Both the position numbers and the translations under genes were made by a program. This document shows, piece by piece, positions 23,214-32,903 of a stretch of DNA of 57,537 bases. This DNA is from Anaeromonas frigoriresistens (GTDB lineage Bacteria; Bacillota; Clostridia; Tissierellales; SIT17). The stretch is taken from positions 1-57,537 of the forward strand of contig NZ_WSFT01000015.1 of assembly GCF_016820655.1 (NCBI RefSeq), in the 5' to 3' direction. The notes below the pieces were generated by a model. That model was not told the origin of the DNA, made no database searches, and was given only the letters and a program-made list of their open reading frames with translations. Each line of letters starts with the position of its first letter. Positions within the stretch are counted from its first letter, which is position 1.

Positions 23214-23288
23214 CCTAATCTCAAATCACCTTAATCACCAATATTCTCCACCATTCTGACAAATTCCTCCTTTTTACAAAAAATAAAA

Positions 23289-23312
23289 GGCAAATCCCTT
23301 TCGGAATTCACC
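23289..23312 (-). terminator. suf operon terminator
   Basis: On the minus strand GGTGAATTCC, loop GAAA, GGGATTTGCC form a 10-bp stem with three G-U pairs, followed by TTTTATTTTTTG. It starts directly after the sufU stop codon. Confidence 0.85.
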
Positions 23313-23747
23313 TTATCTCACATCTTCTTTTATTGACTCCTGTAATGCATGCCAGGCTAGTACTGCGCATTTTACTCTTGCTGGCATGTTTGATATGTTT
23401 TGTAGGATAAATGCATCTTCTAATATTTCTAATTCTTTTTCATCTGTTACTTCTTTTTTTATCATTCCTATAAAGGTATCTACTAGATTATAGGCTTCTC
23501 TTTTAGATTTACCTTTGATTAAATCTATCATCATTGAGGTAGATGCTTGGGATATTGCACATCCATGGCCGGTGAAGGCTGCATCTTTGATGATATCTCC
23601 GTCGAATTCTAATTCTAGGGTTAAATCGTCTCCACAGCTGGGATTGTGTCCTCTTTCCTTATGATCGGGGTCATCTAGATGTCTCTTATTATGACCACTT
23701 TGATTATGCTCCATTATTAGTTCTGTATATATTGAGTTAAGATCCAT
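23313..23747 (-). CDS. sufU: SUF scaffold/zinc-dependent sulfurtransferase SufU
   Basis: A 144-aa SufU that accepts sulfur from SufS for Fe-S cluster assembly. The zinc/sulfur ligands Cys38 and Asp40 (PSCGDD), Cys63 (GHGCAIS) and Cys127 (VKCAVLAWHAL) are all present. The 18-20-residue insertion that distinguishes SufU from IscU is covered by residues 75-95. It is the last gene of sufCBDSU, overlaps sufS by 11 bases and is followed at once by the terminator. Confidence 0.95.
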   Translation of the reverse strand: MDLNSIYTELIMEHNQSGHNKRHLDDPDHKERGHNPSCGDDLTLELEFDGDIIKDAAFTGHGCAISQASTSMMIDLIKGKSKREAYNLVDTFIGMIKKEVTDEKELEILEDAFILQNISNMPARVKCAVLAWHALQESIKEDVR

Positions 23748-24975
23748 AGCCTAACCACTTCCTTACATTTTTTAAACTCTCAATAAATTGGTCTACTTCT
23801 TCTATAGTGTTATATAGATAGAAACTTGCTCTACAGGTAGCGTTTATCCCTAAATGTTTCATCAAAGGTTGTGCACAATGATGTCCTGCTCTCACTGCTA
23901 CACCATAGCTATCTAAAATTGTCGCCACATCATGGGGATGAACATCATCTATATTGAAGGATATGACACTACTTCTATTTTTAATATTCTCCGGACCATA
24001 TATAGTCACATAGGGTATTTCCTTCATTCTCTCTAGGGCATATTGAGTAAGCTTCATTTCATGCTTCTTTATATTTTCCAGGCCTATATCTTCTAAATAT
24101 TCTATAGCTGACTTTAAACCTACAGCTGCTTCTACATTTTGAGTTCCTGCCTCAAATTTATATGGCAATTCTCCATAGGTAGAGGATTGTTCTTCTACAT
24201 ACTCAATCATATCTCCTCCAGATAAAAATGGAGACATACTCTCTAATATTTCTTTTCTACCATATAGTATTCCTATTCCCATAGGTCCTAACATTTTGTG
24301 TCCAGAGAATACATAAAAATCAGGGTCTAGTTCTTGGATATCTACCTTCATATGGGGTACAGCTTGAGCTCCATCTATTAATACAATAGCACCTTTTTCA
24401 TGTCCGTACTCTATGATTTCTTTTACTGGATTTATTGTACCTAGAGCATTAGATATATGCCCTGTAGCTATCAGCTTAGTTTTGTCGGTTACTTTTTCTT
24501 TATAGTCATTCATATCTACTAAGCCTTCTTCATTTAGATATACAAACTTAAGTATAGCTTTGTTTCTCTGGACTAACATCTGCCAAGGTAAAATATTACT
24601 ATGATGCTCTGTAATCAATACTACTATCTCATCTCCCTCACCTATATTATCTAATCCATAGGAGAAGGCTACTAAATTGATAGCTTCTGTGGTGTTTTTA
24701 GTAAATATAATACTAGAGGTAGAGGGACTGTTTATAAAGTCCCTTACTTTTTCTCTAGCTTTATCATATTCTTCAGTAGCCTTTATACTTAATGTATAGG
24801 CCCCTCTATGAATATTAGCATTACTACTTCTATTGTATTTTTCCATTGCTCTAATTACACTTAAAGGCTTTTGAGTGGTAGCAGCACTATCTAGATAAGC
24901 TAAGGGGTTATTGTTTACCTCTTGATTTAGTATAGGGAAATCTTCTCTGATTTTCTCTACATTAAGCTTCTCCAT
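23737..24975 (-). CDS. sufS: cysteine desulfurase SufS
   Basis: A 412-aa type II cysteine desulfurase. The PLP lysine is Lys227 in FSGHKMLGP; His/Asp PLP contacts are TEHHSNILPW (about 122) and LIDGAQAVPH (about 199). The persulfide cysteine is Cys367 in RAGHHCAQPLM, in the short loop typical of group II. It converts cysteine to alanine and passes sulfur to SufU. It overlaps both neighbours, sufD (14 bases) and sufU. Confidence 0.96.
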   Translation of the reverse strand: MEKLNVEKIREDFPILNQEVNNNPLAYLDSAATTQKPLSVIRAMEKYNRSSNANIHRGAYTLSIKATEEYDKAREKVRDFINSPSTSSIIFTKNTTEAINLVAFSYGLDNIGEGDEIVVLITEHHSNILPWQMLVQRNKAILKFVYLNEEGLVDMNDYKEKVTDKTKLIATGHISNALGTINPVKEIIEYGHEKGAIVLIDGAQAVPHMKVDIQELDPDFYVFSGHKMLGPMGIGILYGRKEILESMSPFLSGGDMIEYVEEQSSTYGELPYKFEAGTQNVEAAVGLKSAIEYLEDIGLENIKKHEMKLTQYALERMKEIPYVTIYGPENIKNRSSVISFNIDDVHPHDVATILDSYGVAVRAGHHCAQPLMKHLGINATCRASFYLYNTIEEVDQFIESLKNVRKWLGYGS

Positions 24976-26104
24976 CTATAAGCCTCCCGTGAATGTTTTC
25001 TTGAACTTTTTCTCTTAAGTCTTCATAGGGTATTTCATCTATTATAGGTCTAAATGAGGCTTCTACTATCATTTTCTTAGCTTCCTTTTCACTCATTCCA
25101 CGACTCATAAGATAGAATAATTTTAGAGAATTTATTTGTCCTGCACTGGCTGCATGCTCTCCTTCTACATCATCTTCACCACATATTAAAGCTGGTATTG
25201 CATCAGATTTCACTGTTTTATCTAGTAGAAGTACATATTCTTCTTCTTCGCCTTTCGATCTGGTGGAGCCTTTTTTAAAATCTAAATTACCTCTAAATAC
25301 TTTTTTTGATTTATCCTTTAATGCTCCCTTTGTTTCAATATTACTTAGACTTCTTCTTCCATAGTGATTCATTGTATATTGAAGATCTATACCCATTTCC
25401 TTATCACCGAAGTATATACTCTTAAGATCCGCTTCACTATTATCTTCTTTTAAGTTTGTGATAAAGCTTGATGAAGTTATTTTACTTCCTAGTTCAATAG
25501 ATATCCAGTTTACTTTTGCATCTCTTCCTACAAAGGCTATATTGGAATCAAAATCATTTGATTCACTTTCCATTCTTTGAAGTTTCACAATTGTTACATT
25601 TGAATTATCTTTTGCATATACTTTTGTAACTCCACTATGAAAGGCTTTTATATCTGAAGTATAATCCATCACTATTGTTAATTCACTATTTTCTTCAGCT
25701 ATGATTAGGTTATGGTCCAACACTATTGGATTCTTTTCATCCATATGAAAGTCTAGTCTTATTGGATCCTTTACTATTTTATTTCTATCTGCCTTTACTA
25801 TTACGCCAGTATTATAAAAAGTCTCTGTCAATGTGACAAACTTTTTATCTACACCGAATTCTTCATCCACTCTTAAGTATTTAGTGAATTCGTTTATATC
25901 TTCCCTTATTTCCTTGATATCTCTAATATCTAATTTTTCTTCTATAGGTATTTGTAAATTGTTATATTCTTTATATTCTGGTATCTGAAAATCTTTTAGT
26001 CTTATTCTTTTCCATTCAGGTAATTGAAGTTTATTATATTCTTTTAATCTATCTAATCTGTAGTTTTTAAAACTTGAATTATTAATTAAATTTTCATTAT
26101 ACAT
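24962..26104 (-). CDS. sufD: SUF complex protein SufD
   Basis: A 380-aa SufD/SufB-fold protein (beta-helix core, C-terminal helices). It has the C-terminal signature DAIPALICGEDDVEGEHAASAGQIN followed by LFYLMSRGMSEKEAKKMIVEASFRPI, including the conserved His of the SufBD interface. It partners SufB and SufC in the scaffold complex. Ordinary length; it follows sufB by 11 bases. Confidence 0.95.
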   Translation of the reverse strand: MYNENLINNSSFKNYRLDRLKEYNKLQLPEWKRIRLKDFQIPEYKEYNNLQIPIEEKLDIRDIKEIREDINEFTKYLRVDEEFGVDKKFVTLTETFYNTGVIVKADRNKIVKDPIRLDFHMDEKNPIVLDHNLIIAEENSELTIVMDYTSDIKAFHSGVTKVYAKDNSNVTIVKLQRMESESNDFDSNIAFVGRDAKVNWISIELGSKITSSSFITNLKEDNSEADLKSIYFGDKEMGIDLQYTMNHYGRRSLSNIETKGALKDKSKKVFRGNLDFKKGSTRSKGEEEEYVLLLDKTVKSDAIPALICGEDDVEGEHAASAGQINSLKLFYLMSRGMSEKEAKKMIVEASFRPIIDEIPYEDLREKVQENIHGRLIDGEA

Positions 26105-26115
26105 CTTCTCACCCC

Positions 26116-27525
26116 TTAACCTATTGTTCCTTCGAGCTCTAACTTGATAAGATTGTTAAGCTCTACTGCATATTCAAGAGGTAGCTCTTTGGCTATAGGC
26201 TCAACAAATCCTCTTACTATCATAGCCTTTGCTTCTTCTTCATCTATTCCTCGACTCATTAAATAGAATATAGCTTCATCACTTATTCTACCGATCTTTG
26301 CTTCATGTCCTATATCGATATCATCATTTTTTAATTCAATAATTGGTATTGTATCTGAGTTTGACTCATTATCTAACATTAATGATTCACAAGATACCGT
26401 GGATTTACTTCCATGGGCATTTGGTGCTACTCTTAAAAGCCCTCTATAAAAAGCATATCCTCCATCTTTAGATATAGACTTGGAATTAATATTAGATGTG
26501 GTATAAGGAGCTGCATGAACTACCTTTGAACCAGTATCTAGATATTGACCACCAGCTGCAAAGGTAATACCTGTAAACTCTGCTCTGGCTCCTTCACCTC
26601 TTAATATACTCATAGGATATAGCATAGATACTTTTGATCCAAATGAGCCTGAGACCCACTCTATTGTTCCATTTTTGTCTACTGCTGCTCTTTTAGTGTT
26701 TAAATTATACATGTTTCTTGACCAGTTCTCTATTGTACTATATCTTAATCTAGCATCTTCTTTAACAAATAATTCTACACATCCTGCATGGAGATTATTT
26801 ACGGAGTACTTAGGTGCAGAACATCCTTCTATAAAGTGTACCTCTGCACCCTTCTCTACTACTATCAAAGTGTGCTCAAACTGTCCTGCTCCCGGTGCAT
26901 TCAGTCTAAAGTATGATTGGAGGGGTATATCTACCTTTACCCCTTCTGGAACGTATACAAAGGATCCTCCTGACCATACAGCTCCATGAAGGGCTGCGAA
27001 TTTATGATCATTTGGTGGTACTAATTTCATGAAGTATTCCTTTACTATATCTTCATACTCAATAATGGCTGTGTCCATATCTGTATATACTACTCCTTGG
27101 TCCACTAGCTCCTGTTTTATATTATGGTATACTACTTCGGAGTCATATTGAGCTCCCACTCCGGCTAGAGATTTTTTCTCTGCTTCAGGAATTCCTAATG
27201 AATCAAATGTTTTTTTGATATCCTCCGGAACATCTTCCCAATTTGCACTCATATCTGCATCAGGGCGAATATAATTAACTATATTTTCTACATCTAAACC
27301 TGATAAATCTGCTCCCCAAGTAGGGATAGGTTTAGATTTATATATCTCTAATGCCTTCAATCTAAATTCTAGCATCCATTCTGGCTCATTTTTTTCTCTA
27401 GATATTTCCTTTACTATTTCAGGTGTTAAACCTTTATCAGTTTTATATTTGTATTTAAACTCATTTTTTTGATCATATATACCGCGGTCAATGTCTGCAA
27501 TATATGTTTTATTTCTTTTTTCCAT
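26116..27525 (-). CDS. sufB: Fe-S cluster scaffold SufB
   Basis: A 469-aa SufB, the largest scaffold subunit. Recognisable blocks are GGSFVYVPEGVKVDIPLQSYFRLN, EKGAEVHFIEGCSAPKYSVNNLHAGCVEL (with conserved Cys), RAEFTGITFAAGGQYLDTGSKV and the C-terminal DEAIFYLMSRGIDEEEAKAMIVRGFVEP. It builds clusters together with SufC and SufD. It is 17 bases downstream of sufC. Confidence 0.97.
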   Translation of the reverse strand: MEKRNKTYIADIDRGIYDQKNEFKYKYKTDKGLTPEIVKEISREKNEPEWMLEFRLKALEIYKSKPIPTWGADLSGLDVENIVNYIRPDADMSANWEDVPEDIKKTFDSLGIPEAEKKSLAGVGAQYDSEVVYHNIKQELVDQGVVYTDMDTAIIEYEDIVKEYFMKLVPPNDHKFAALHGAVWSGGSFVYVPEGVKVDIPLQSYFRLNAPGAGQFEHTLIVVEKGAEVHFIEGCSAPKYSVNNLHAGCVELFVKEDARLRYSTIENWSRNMYNLNTKRAAVDKNGTIEWVSGSFGSKVSMLYPMSILRGEGARAEFTGITFAAGGQYLDTGSKVVHAAPYTTSNINSKSISKDGGYAFYRGLLRVAPNAHGSKSTVSCESLMLDNESNSDTIPIIELKNDDIDIGHEAKIGRISDEAIFYLMSRGIDEEEAKAMIVRGFVEPIAKELPLEYAVELNNLIKLELEGTIG

Positions 27526-27541
27526 TAATATTCACCCCTAA

Positions 27542-28291
27542 TTATGAAAGCTCTCTTTTAAATTCTTCGTAGCCTTTTTCTTCTATTTCATGGGCTAATT
27601 CTACTCCACCAGTTTTAACAATTTTTCCATCTACTAATATATGAACGAAATCTGGCTCTAAGTAGTCTAATATCTTATTATAGTGAGTTATAACTAATAT
27701 GGCATTATCATCACTAGAATAGGTCTTAACTCCCTTAGAGACGATTCTAATAGCATCAATGTCTAGTCCTGAGTCTGTTTCATCTAGTATAGCTAATTTA
27801 GGCTCTAATACTGCCATTTGTAGAATCTCATTCTTTTTCTTTTCTCCACCTGAGAATCCTTGATTAAGATATCTTGTTGCATAGGATTCATCCATCTCAA
27901 GTAACTCCATCTTTTCTTTTAGAATCTTTCTAAAAGCGAATATCCCTTGTTTTTCTTCTGTGATAGATGACTTAGCAGTTCTTAAAAAGTTTTCCACTGT
28001 AACCCCTGGGATCTCTTCTGGATATTGGAAGGATAGAAATAGCCCTTCTTTGGCTCTTTTATTTACTTCCAAATCATTTATATTTTCATCATTAAATATG
28101 ATTTCTCCATCTGTAATTTCATGTTTTGGATGACCCATTAACACATTCGCTAAGGTTGATTTTCCAGCTCCATTAGGACCCATGATAATGTGAATTTCAC
28201 CTTTATTTATTTGTAAGTTTAAACCTTTTAGTATTTCAGCTTCTTCTACTCTAGAGTGTAAATTTTTAATATCTAATAATTTTTTACTCAA
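27542..28291 (-). CDS. sufC: SUF ATPase SufC
   Basis: A 249-aa ABC-type ATPase of the SUF system: Walker A GPNGAGKST, Q-loop LSFQYPEE(I)PGV, signature SGGEKKKNEIL and Walker B LAILDETDSGLD. It is soluble and drives conformational change of SufBD. I prefer the TTG at 28291 as start, because GGAG lies 9 bases upstream; the ATG at 28300 immediately abuts that GGAG. It is the first gene of the operon. Confidence 0.95.
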   Translation of the reverse strand: MSKKLLDIKNLHSRVEEAEILKGLNLQINKGEIHIIMGPNGAGKSTLANVLMGHPKHEITDGEIIFNDENINDLEVNKRAKEGLFLSFQYPEEIPGVTVENFLRTAKSSITEEKQGIFAFRKILKEKMELLEMDESYATRYLNQGFSGGEKKKNEILQMAVLEPKLAILDETDSGLDIDAIRIVSKGVKTYSSDDNAILVITHYNKILDYLEPDFVHILVDGKIVKTGGVELAHEIEEKGYEEFKRELS

Positions 28292-28358
28292 ATCATTCAT
28301 CTCCTTTAATCCGATAATTAATTCCTAGTAAATTACTCTGAATTAAATCTATAAATAT

Positions 28359-28387
28359 ATCCTACTATAATAGTAGGAATTCGTCAA
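28359..28387 (-). promoter_or_regulatory. suf promoter with overlapping palindromic operator
   Basis: On the minus strand TTGACG (28387-28382) and TAGGAT (28364-28359) are spaced by 17 bp. Between and across them lies the palindrome CCTACTATAATAGTAGG (28361-28377). Its CTA-AT-rich-TAG core resembles sites bound by Rrf2/IscR-type iron-sulfur regulators, so repression by such a protein is a reasonable inference. Confidence 0.6.
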
Positions 28388-28496
28388 TGTTTATTAATAA
28401 CTACCTGTCTAGTATAGTTAAAATACTTTACGCTATTAATTTACCCATAATCCTGAGTGTAAAACTATGTAATAAATTAATATTTTGTAAAAGAAA

Positions 28497-28530
28497 AAGT
28501 GAGACACCAAAACCGTACGGTGTCCCACTT
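28497..28530 (-). terminator. terminator after fetB
   Basis: Stem AAGTGGGACACC / GGTGTCTCACTT on the minus strand with one mismatch, followed by TTTTCTTTTAC. It begins immediately after the fetB stop codon. Confidence 0.9.
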
Positions 28531-28531
28531 A

Positions 28532-29311
28532 CTATACATCTAATTGTTCTCTATCGTTAAAGAATGTTTTATATCCTAGTTGCAAAAATATTATTACTGT
28601 TAGTGATACACTTCCCATTATTCCTAGCATTATTGCTATTTGATATTTAATTGAAGTTAATGGAGATGTGCCTGATAGAATTTGTCCTGTCATCATTCCT
28701 GGCAAAAATACTATTCCCATTCCCATCATAGAATTTATCGTGGGCATTATTGCTGAATCAAAAGCATTATTTACTATTCTCTTTGCTGCTTTCTTTGAAC
28801 TTGCTCCTAACATTAGAGCTGTTTCTACTTCCTCTTTCCTTGAGTGAAATCCATCTATTAATCTATCTACTCCCAAAGATATACCGGTCATTGAGTTTCC
28901 TATCAGCATTCCAGCTAAGGGTATAAAGTACTGAGGTTTGTACCAAGGTTGTATCCTTACTACTACGAATAAAAAGTATAATATGGAGGTGAATGTGCCT
29001 ACTACCATTGCTATAGCTATCATACCTTTTAGTTTGGTAGATATATTTCTTCTGACCCTTTTAAATATATTGAATATAGCAAAAGTCTCCATTATACCTA
29101 TAATTATAAGAGTAAGTAAAGGACTGGGATTTTCAAATATATATACTAAAACATATCCTATTAATACTAATTGTAATGTCATCCTTATACTGGCTATAAC
29201 TATTTCTTTTTCTCTATTTATCCCTTTTAATCGAACTATAAATAAAAGTATAATAACAAATATATAGGCAGTAATAAGCTGTAATATCCCAATATCTACT
29301 ATATCACTCAT
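28532..29311 (-). CDS. fetB: FetB-like iron/metal export permease
   Basis: A 259-aa integral membrane protein of the UPF0014/FetB family. About seven membrane helices; signature stretches are IGNSMTGISLGVDRL (about 140) and ETALMLGASSKKAAKRIVNNAFDSAIMPTINSMMGMGIVFLPGMMTGQILSG (about 165-215). In E. coli FetAB exports iron. The ATG at 29311 has GGGGGA 8 bases upstream and overlaps the end of fetA by 8 bases. Placement beside the suf operon agrees with a role in iron handling. Confidence 0.85.
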   Translation of the reverse strand: MSDIVDIGILQLITAYIFVIILLFIVRLKGINREKEIVIASIRMTLQLVLIGYVLVYIFENPSPLLTLIIIGIMETFAIFNIFKRVRRNISTKLKGMIAIAMVVGTFTSILYFLFVVVRIQPWYKPQYFIPLAGMLIGNSMTGISLGVDRLIDGFHSRKEEVETALMLGASSKKAAKRIVNNAFDSAIMPTINSMMGMGIVFLPGMMTGQILSGTSPLTSIKYQIAIMLGIMGSVSLTVIIFLQLGYKTFFNDREQLDV

Positions 29312-29942
29312 CAATAGTTCCCCCTTTGTTCATCCTTATGATTTCATCCCCATATTCCTTTGCTATTAATGATGAATGAGTTACCATTATCACAGATTTA
29401 TTATTGTCTTTTGCATATTTTACTACACTCTCTATTACAAACTTTTCAGTATCTTCATCTAATGCAGATGATGGTTCATCTAATAATAATACTTCTCCAT
29501 CTAATAGAAGTACTCTGGCTAAAGCTAATCTTTGTCTTTCTCCTCCAGACATTTCTTTGGCATTATGATCTAAGGATTTATTTAAATTAGATATATCTAG
29601 ATATTTTTGAAGAATATCATCCTCTGCTTTTTCCTTTTCTGAAAACTCCAATGCCATGTTAAAATTTTCTCTTATAGTACCTTCAAAGGTAATAGGGGTT
29701 TGCCCTAGCATTAATACTTTTCTTCTCAACTCTACTGGATTCATATCTACTATATTTTTATTTTTATATAATATACTTCCCTCTGTGGGACTAATCAAAT
29801 CATTTAATAATCTTAGTAATGTAGTCTTGCCGCTACCACTTTCACCTAGTAGGCAGGTTATTATACCTTCCTTTATATGAAGGTTGTCTATATTTAGTAT
29901 ATTTTTATATTTTACTTTATCTAGTTTAAAAATGTAGCTCAT
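29304..29942 (-). CDS. fetA: FetA-like ABC transporter ATPase
   Basis: A 212-aa ABC ATPase: Walker A GESGSGKTT (about 33-41), signature MSGGERQRLALARVLLL and Walker B VLLLDEPSSALDEDT, with switch His in VTHS. It is short, like FetA. It overlaps the permease gene and surely powers it. The substrate, iron by analogy, is inferred. Confidence 0.88.
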   Translation of the reverse strand: MSYIFKLDKVKYKNILNIDNLHIKEGIITCLLGESGSGKTTLLRLLNDLISPTEGSILYKNKNIVDMNPVELRRKVLMLGQTPITFEGTIRENFNMALEFSEKEKAEDDILQKYLDISNLNKSLDHNAKEMSGGERQRLALARVLLLDGEVLLLDEPSSALDEDTEKFVIESVVKYAKDNNKSVIMVTHSSLIAKEYGDEIIRMNKGGTIDE

Positions 29943-29953
29943 TAATTTCCTCC

Positions 29954-31564
29954 TTATAATATCGGTGATAAGAGTTTACCGATAGATTCTTTTATTCTTT
30001 GTATTACTCCCCTATTTTTGTATTCTTCGTAATTCATTTCTTCACAATATTCAAAGTCTGTTTCAAAATCCCTTTCTAGTCTCTTAGCTATATCTTCATC
30101 ATAAACAAATGCATTTACTTCAAAATTTATATGAAAACTTCTATTGTCTAAGTTTGCAGTACCTACCGAAGTTGCAATATCATCTACTAATAATGTTTTT
30201 GCATGTACAAATCCATTTTGATAACAATAAACCTTAACACCAGCTTTTAATAGATCTTCCACATAGGATCTTGAACCCCAAAAAGCCACAATATGATCAG
30301 CTATATCTGGGATTATTATTCTAACATCTATACCACTTAATGCAGCTGTTCTTAGGGCTACATTCATGCTTTCATCGGGAATTAAATAGGGCGTAGTAAT
30401 CCATACTCTTTCTGTAGCATAAGTTATCAAGGAAAAATATGATTGCATGATTGATTCCCATTCAGAGTCCGGACCACTAGAAGCAATTTGAATTAATTGC
30501 TCGCCATAGTATTCTAACTTAGGAAAGTATTTTAAATCATCTAGACTTTCTTTTGTACAGAAATACCAATCATTAATAAATATGTTTTGAAGTTCATATA
30601 CTGCTTCTCCTTCTATCTTCATGTGAGTATCTCTCCAAAAGCCCATCTTTTTATCTTTGCCTAGATACTCATCGCCAATATTTATTCCACCAGTAAATCC
30701 TATCTTACCATCTATAACTATTATTTTCCTATGATTTCTATAATTTAACTCTCTGCTCAATCCCGGTAAAAAAACAGGAAGATATCCTACTACTTCTACT
30801 CCTACATTTTTAAGAGCATTTATATACGCTTTTCCCAATCTCCAGCTTCCAACACTATCATATATAAATTTAACTTCTAATCCTTCTTTAGCTTTTTGGA
30901 TAAGTATATCCTTTATTTCATTACCTATATTATCATTTTTGATTATAAAATACTCTATATGTATGTGATGCTTAGCATTTCTCAAGTCTTTTTTTACTTC
31001 ATTAAATTTGGCATAGCCATTAGTTAATATCTTACTCCTATTATTTATAGTAACTGGAGATTTTGAATTATTTAATATAAGACTAATCATTTTTTTCTTT
31101 AATGAATGTTCTACTTCCGAGAATATTCTTGCTTCCTTCACAGCACTTAATTGAAGTTCTGCTATATCTTTAAGACTCTTTGATCTAATATTATCTTCTT
31201 TTTTGAACATTTTTCTCTTTCTAATATTTTGACCAAGAAATAAATAAAGAATAAATCCAATTACAGGAGAGATAAACAATACTAAAAGCCAAGTTATAGT
31301 TTTTTGAGGATTTTTATTTTCAATAAAAATTATTACTCCAATTGATATAGTGTATAAAGTAAATAAAACCGATAATATGCTTCTAAATTTAAACATAAAT
31401 TCCCTTATTTCACCTATAAATCCTTGATTGCTTAAACTACTACTGAACATAGAAATTAATTGTAAATCTAATATAAAATTTGGTATCACATATACTATCA
31501 ATAAAAATATCGATAATAATAAAAAATACTTTTTAATGTTTTTCATTCCATCAGTCACTTTCAT
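29954..31564 (-). CDS. cls: cardiolipin synthase
   Basis: A 536-aa phospholipase-D-type cardiolipin synthase. Two to three N-terminal membrane helices (about 12-32, 60-80 and 88-110) precede two PLDc domains with HKD motifs HRKIIVIDG (His278) and VHAKTLLVD (His454), each followed by the GxxN element (GGINIGDEY, GTANLDNRSF). It condenses phosphatidylglycerol to cardiolipin at the membrane. It ends 11 bases before fetA, so all three genes may be co-transcribed. Length is slightly above the usual 480-510 aa because of the N-terminus. Confidence 0.93.
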   Translation of the reverse strand: MKVTDGMKNIKKYFLLLSIFLLIVYVIPNFILDLQLISMFSSSLSNQGFIGEIREFMFKFRSILSVLFTLYTISIGVIIFIENKNPQKTITWLLVLFISPVIGFILYLFLGQNIRKRKMFKKEDNIRSKSLKDIAELQLSAVKEARIFSEVEHSLKKKMISLILNNSKSPVTINNRSKILTNGYAKFNEVKKDLRNAKHHIHIEYFIIKNDNIGNEIKDILIQKAKEGLEVKFIYDSVGSWRLGKAYINALKNVGVEVVGYLPVFLPGLSRELNYRNHRKIIVIDGKIGFTGGINIGDEYLGKDKKMGFWRDTHMKIEGEAVYELQNIFINDWYFCTKESLDDLKYFPKLEYYGEQLIQIASSGPDSEWESIMQSYFSLITYATERVWITTPYLIPDESMNVALRTAALSGIDVRIIIPDIADHIVAFWGSRSYVEDLLKAGVKVYCYQNGFVHAKTLLVDDIATSVGTANLDNRSFHINFEVNAFVYDEDIAKRLERDFETDFEYCEEMNYEEYKNRGVIQRIKESIGKLLSPIL

Positions 31565-31716
31565 TTAAATTTATCTCAAGAATCATAGTTTAAATATTAA
31601 TAATTTATTGTAGTATATCTAGAACTAAATAGTTTTTAGACAGGAAGTCTATGATTTTAGTTTAATTATTTCTTTCAATTCTTACTATAATTATACCAAT
31701 TTTTATAATTCTTAAT

Positions 31717-32814
31717 CTAATAATTAACTCTAACAAACCAATATTTAATCTTTGATGCACTAAACCCTAAATCCCATGGAACTCTATATCTATCTGTATT
31801 ATGACAATTTACTAATCTATATCCTTTTGAATCTATTCCTGTAACCATAGATATATGAACCACTTTTCCTTTTTTCTCATAGGCAATAAAATCTCCTGGT
31901 AATAATTGATAAGAGGATTGTAATACTTTATTATAGTCTCCATGAGCTATTAGTGATCCTCTCCCACTATATATCATATAATCTTTAAATCCTTGAGCAT
32001 TTACCCAAGCTCTTGTTCCGTCTTTAATATAGTTCCAAGAATAATTTTTTTCAAACTTTCCACCTTCATGGAGAGCTTGAGAAGCAAAATTAGCACAGTC
32101 TCCTCCTAGGGAATTATAATTCTTATAGTCTTTATTATATTTATAATCATTAGATCCATCATCAGCTGCCCCTATATATTTATCGGCATATTCTATTGCC
32201 TTCTTTCTTCTTTCACTTAATTCTATATTATCTTTTTTTCCTTCTAATATAATCTTCTTTATATTATCCATATATTCCTCTTTTAATGATAATATATCTG
32301 CAAAGGGATCATCATACCAGTCTTTAATTATAATCCATTCATCATTTTGATTTTGAATGTCTATTAAATGATAGGTTCCTATTCTAAATGTACTTATGCT
32401 TTCTACATCATCTTTATATACATACTTGTATTCTGTAGATACAGTTAAGTTTAGAGTTGTCTTCTCTTCATATTCTTTTACCCAATTTATTATTGGATTA
32501 GATTTTATTGATATGAATTTTATCCCTTGTTTTTCTGACCATTTATGCAAATACTTCATTTTATTTATTTCATGTTCATATGCCCATACTCCATACTTCT
32601 TATCTAAATCATATAATTTTTTAATATCCTCTTGATTTTTAGATAATATTGAATTATTTCTAAGCATAATATTATCAGATATAATAGTGTTATAGTCTTC
32701 ACTATTAAATACAGATTTAATATCCCTAGTTCCTATAAAAAATATAATACTTAAAACTACTATTGCAAATAATAATATAGCCACCAATATTTTCTTCCTA
32801 ATTACTATAATCAT
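31717..32814 (-). CDS. membrane-anchored protein with Amidase_6 (NlpC/P60-like) domain
   Basis: A 365-aa protein: one N-terminal membrane helix (about 5-27), a helical and beta linker exposed outside, and a C-terminal amidase-6 domain from about residue 195. The catalytic cysteine lies in SLGGDCANFASQALHEGG, and the His in GKVVHISMVTGI. Such domains hydrolyse peptidoglycan or related amide bonds. The ATG at 32814 is preferred because AAAGGAGAG lies 6 nt upstream; the longer frame from 32832 starts inside that site. Confidence 0.75.
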   Translation of the reverse strand: MIIVIRKKILVAILLFAIVVLSIIFFIGTRDIKSVFNSEDYNTIISDNIMLRNNSILSKNQEDIKKLYDLDKKYGVWAYEHEINKMKYLHKWSEKQGIKFISIKSNPIINWVKEYEEKTTLNLTVSTEYKYVYKDDVESISTFRIGTYHLIDIQNQNDEWIIIKDWYDDPFADILSLKEEYMDNIKKIILEGKKDNIELSERRKKAIEYADKYIGAADDGSNDYKYNKDYKNYNSLGGDCANFASQALHEGGKFEKNYSWNYIKDGTRAWVNAQGFKDYMIYSGRGSLIAHGDYNKVLQSSYQLLPGDFIAYEKKGKVVHISMVTGIDSKGYRLVNCHNTDRYRVPWDLGFSASKIKYWFVRVNY

Positions 32815-32884
32815 ATAAAACTCTCCTTTCATTAATAATAATTTATGATATGTTTTTCGATTATAGAATTAAGATTTAAAAAAC

Positions 32885-32903
32885 CTCAACATTTAATGTT
32901 GAG
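32885..32903 (-). terminator. terminator after the EamA gene
   Basis: CTCAACATT and AATGTTGAG form a 9-bp stem with almost no loop, with A/T runs on both sides (GGTTTTTTAA on the minus strand). It overlaps the last codons of the EamA gene. Confidence 0.75.
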
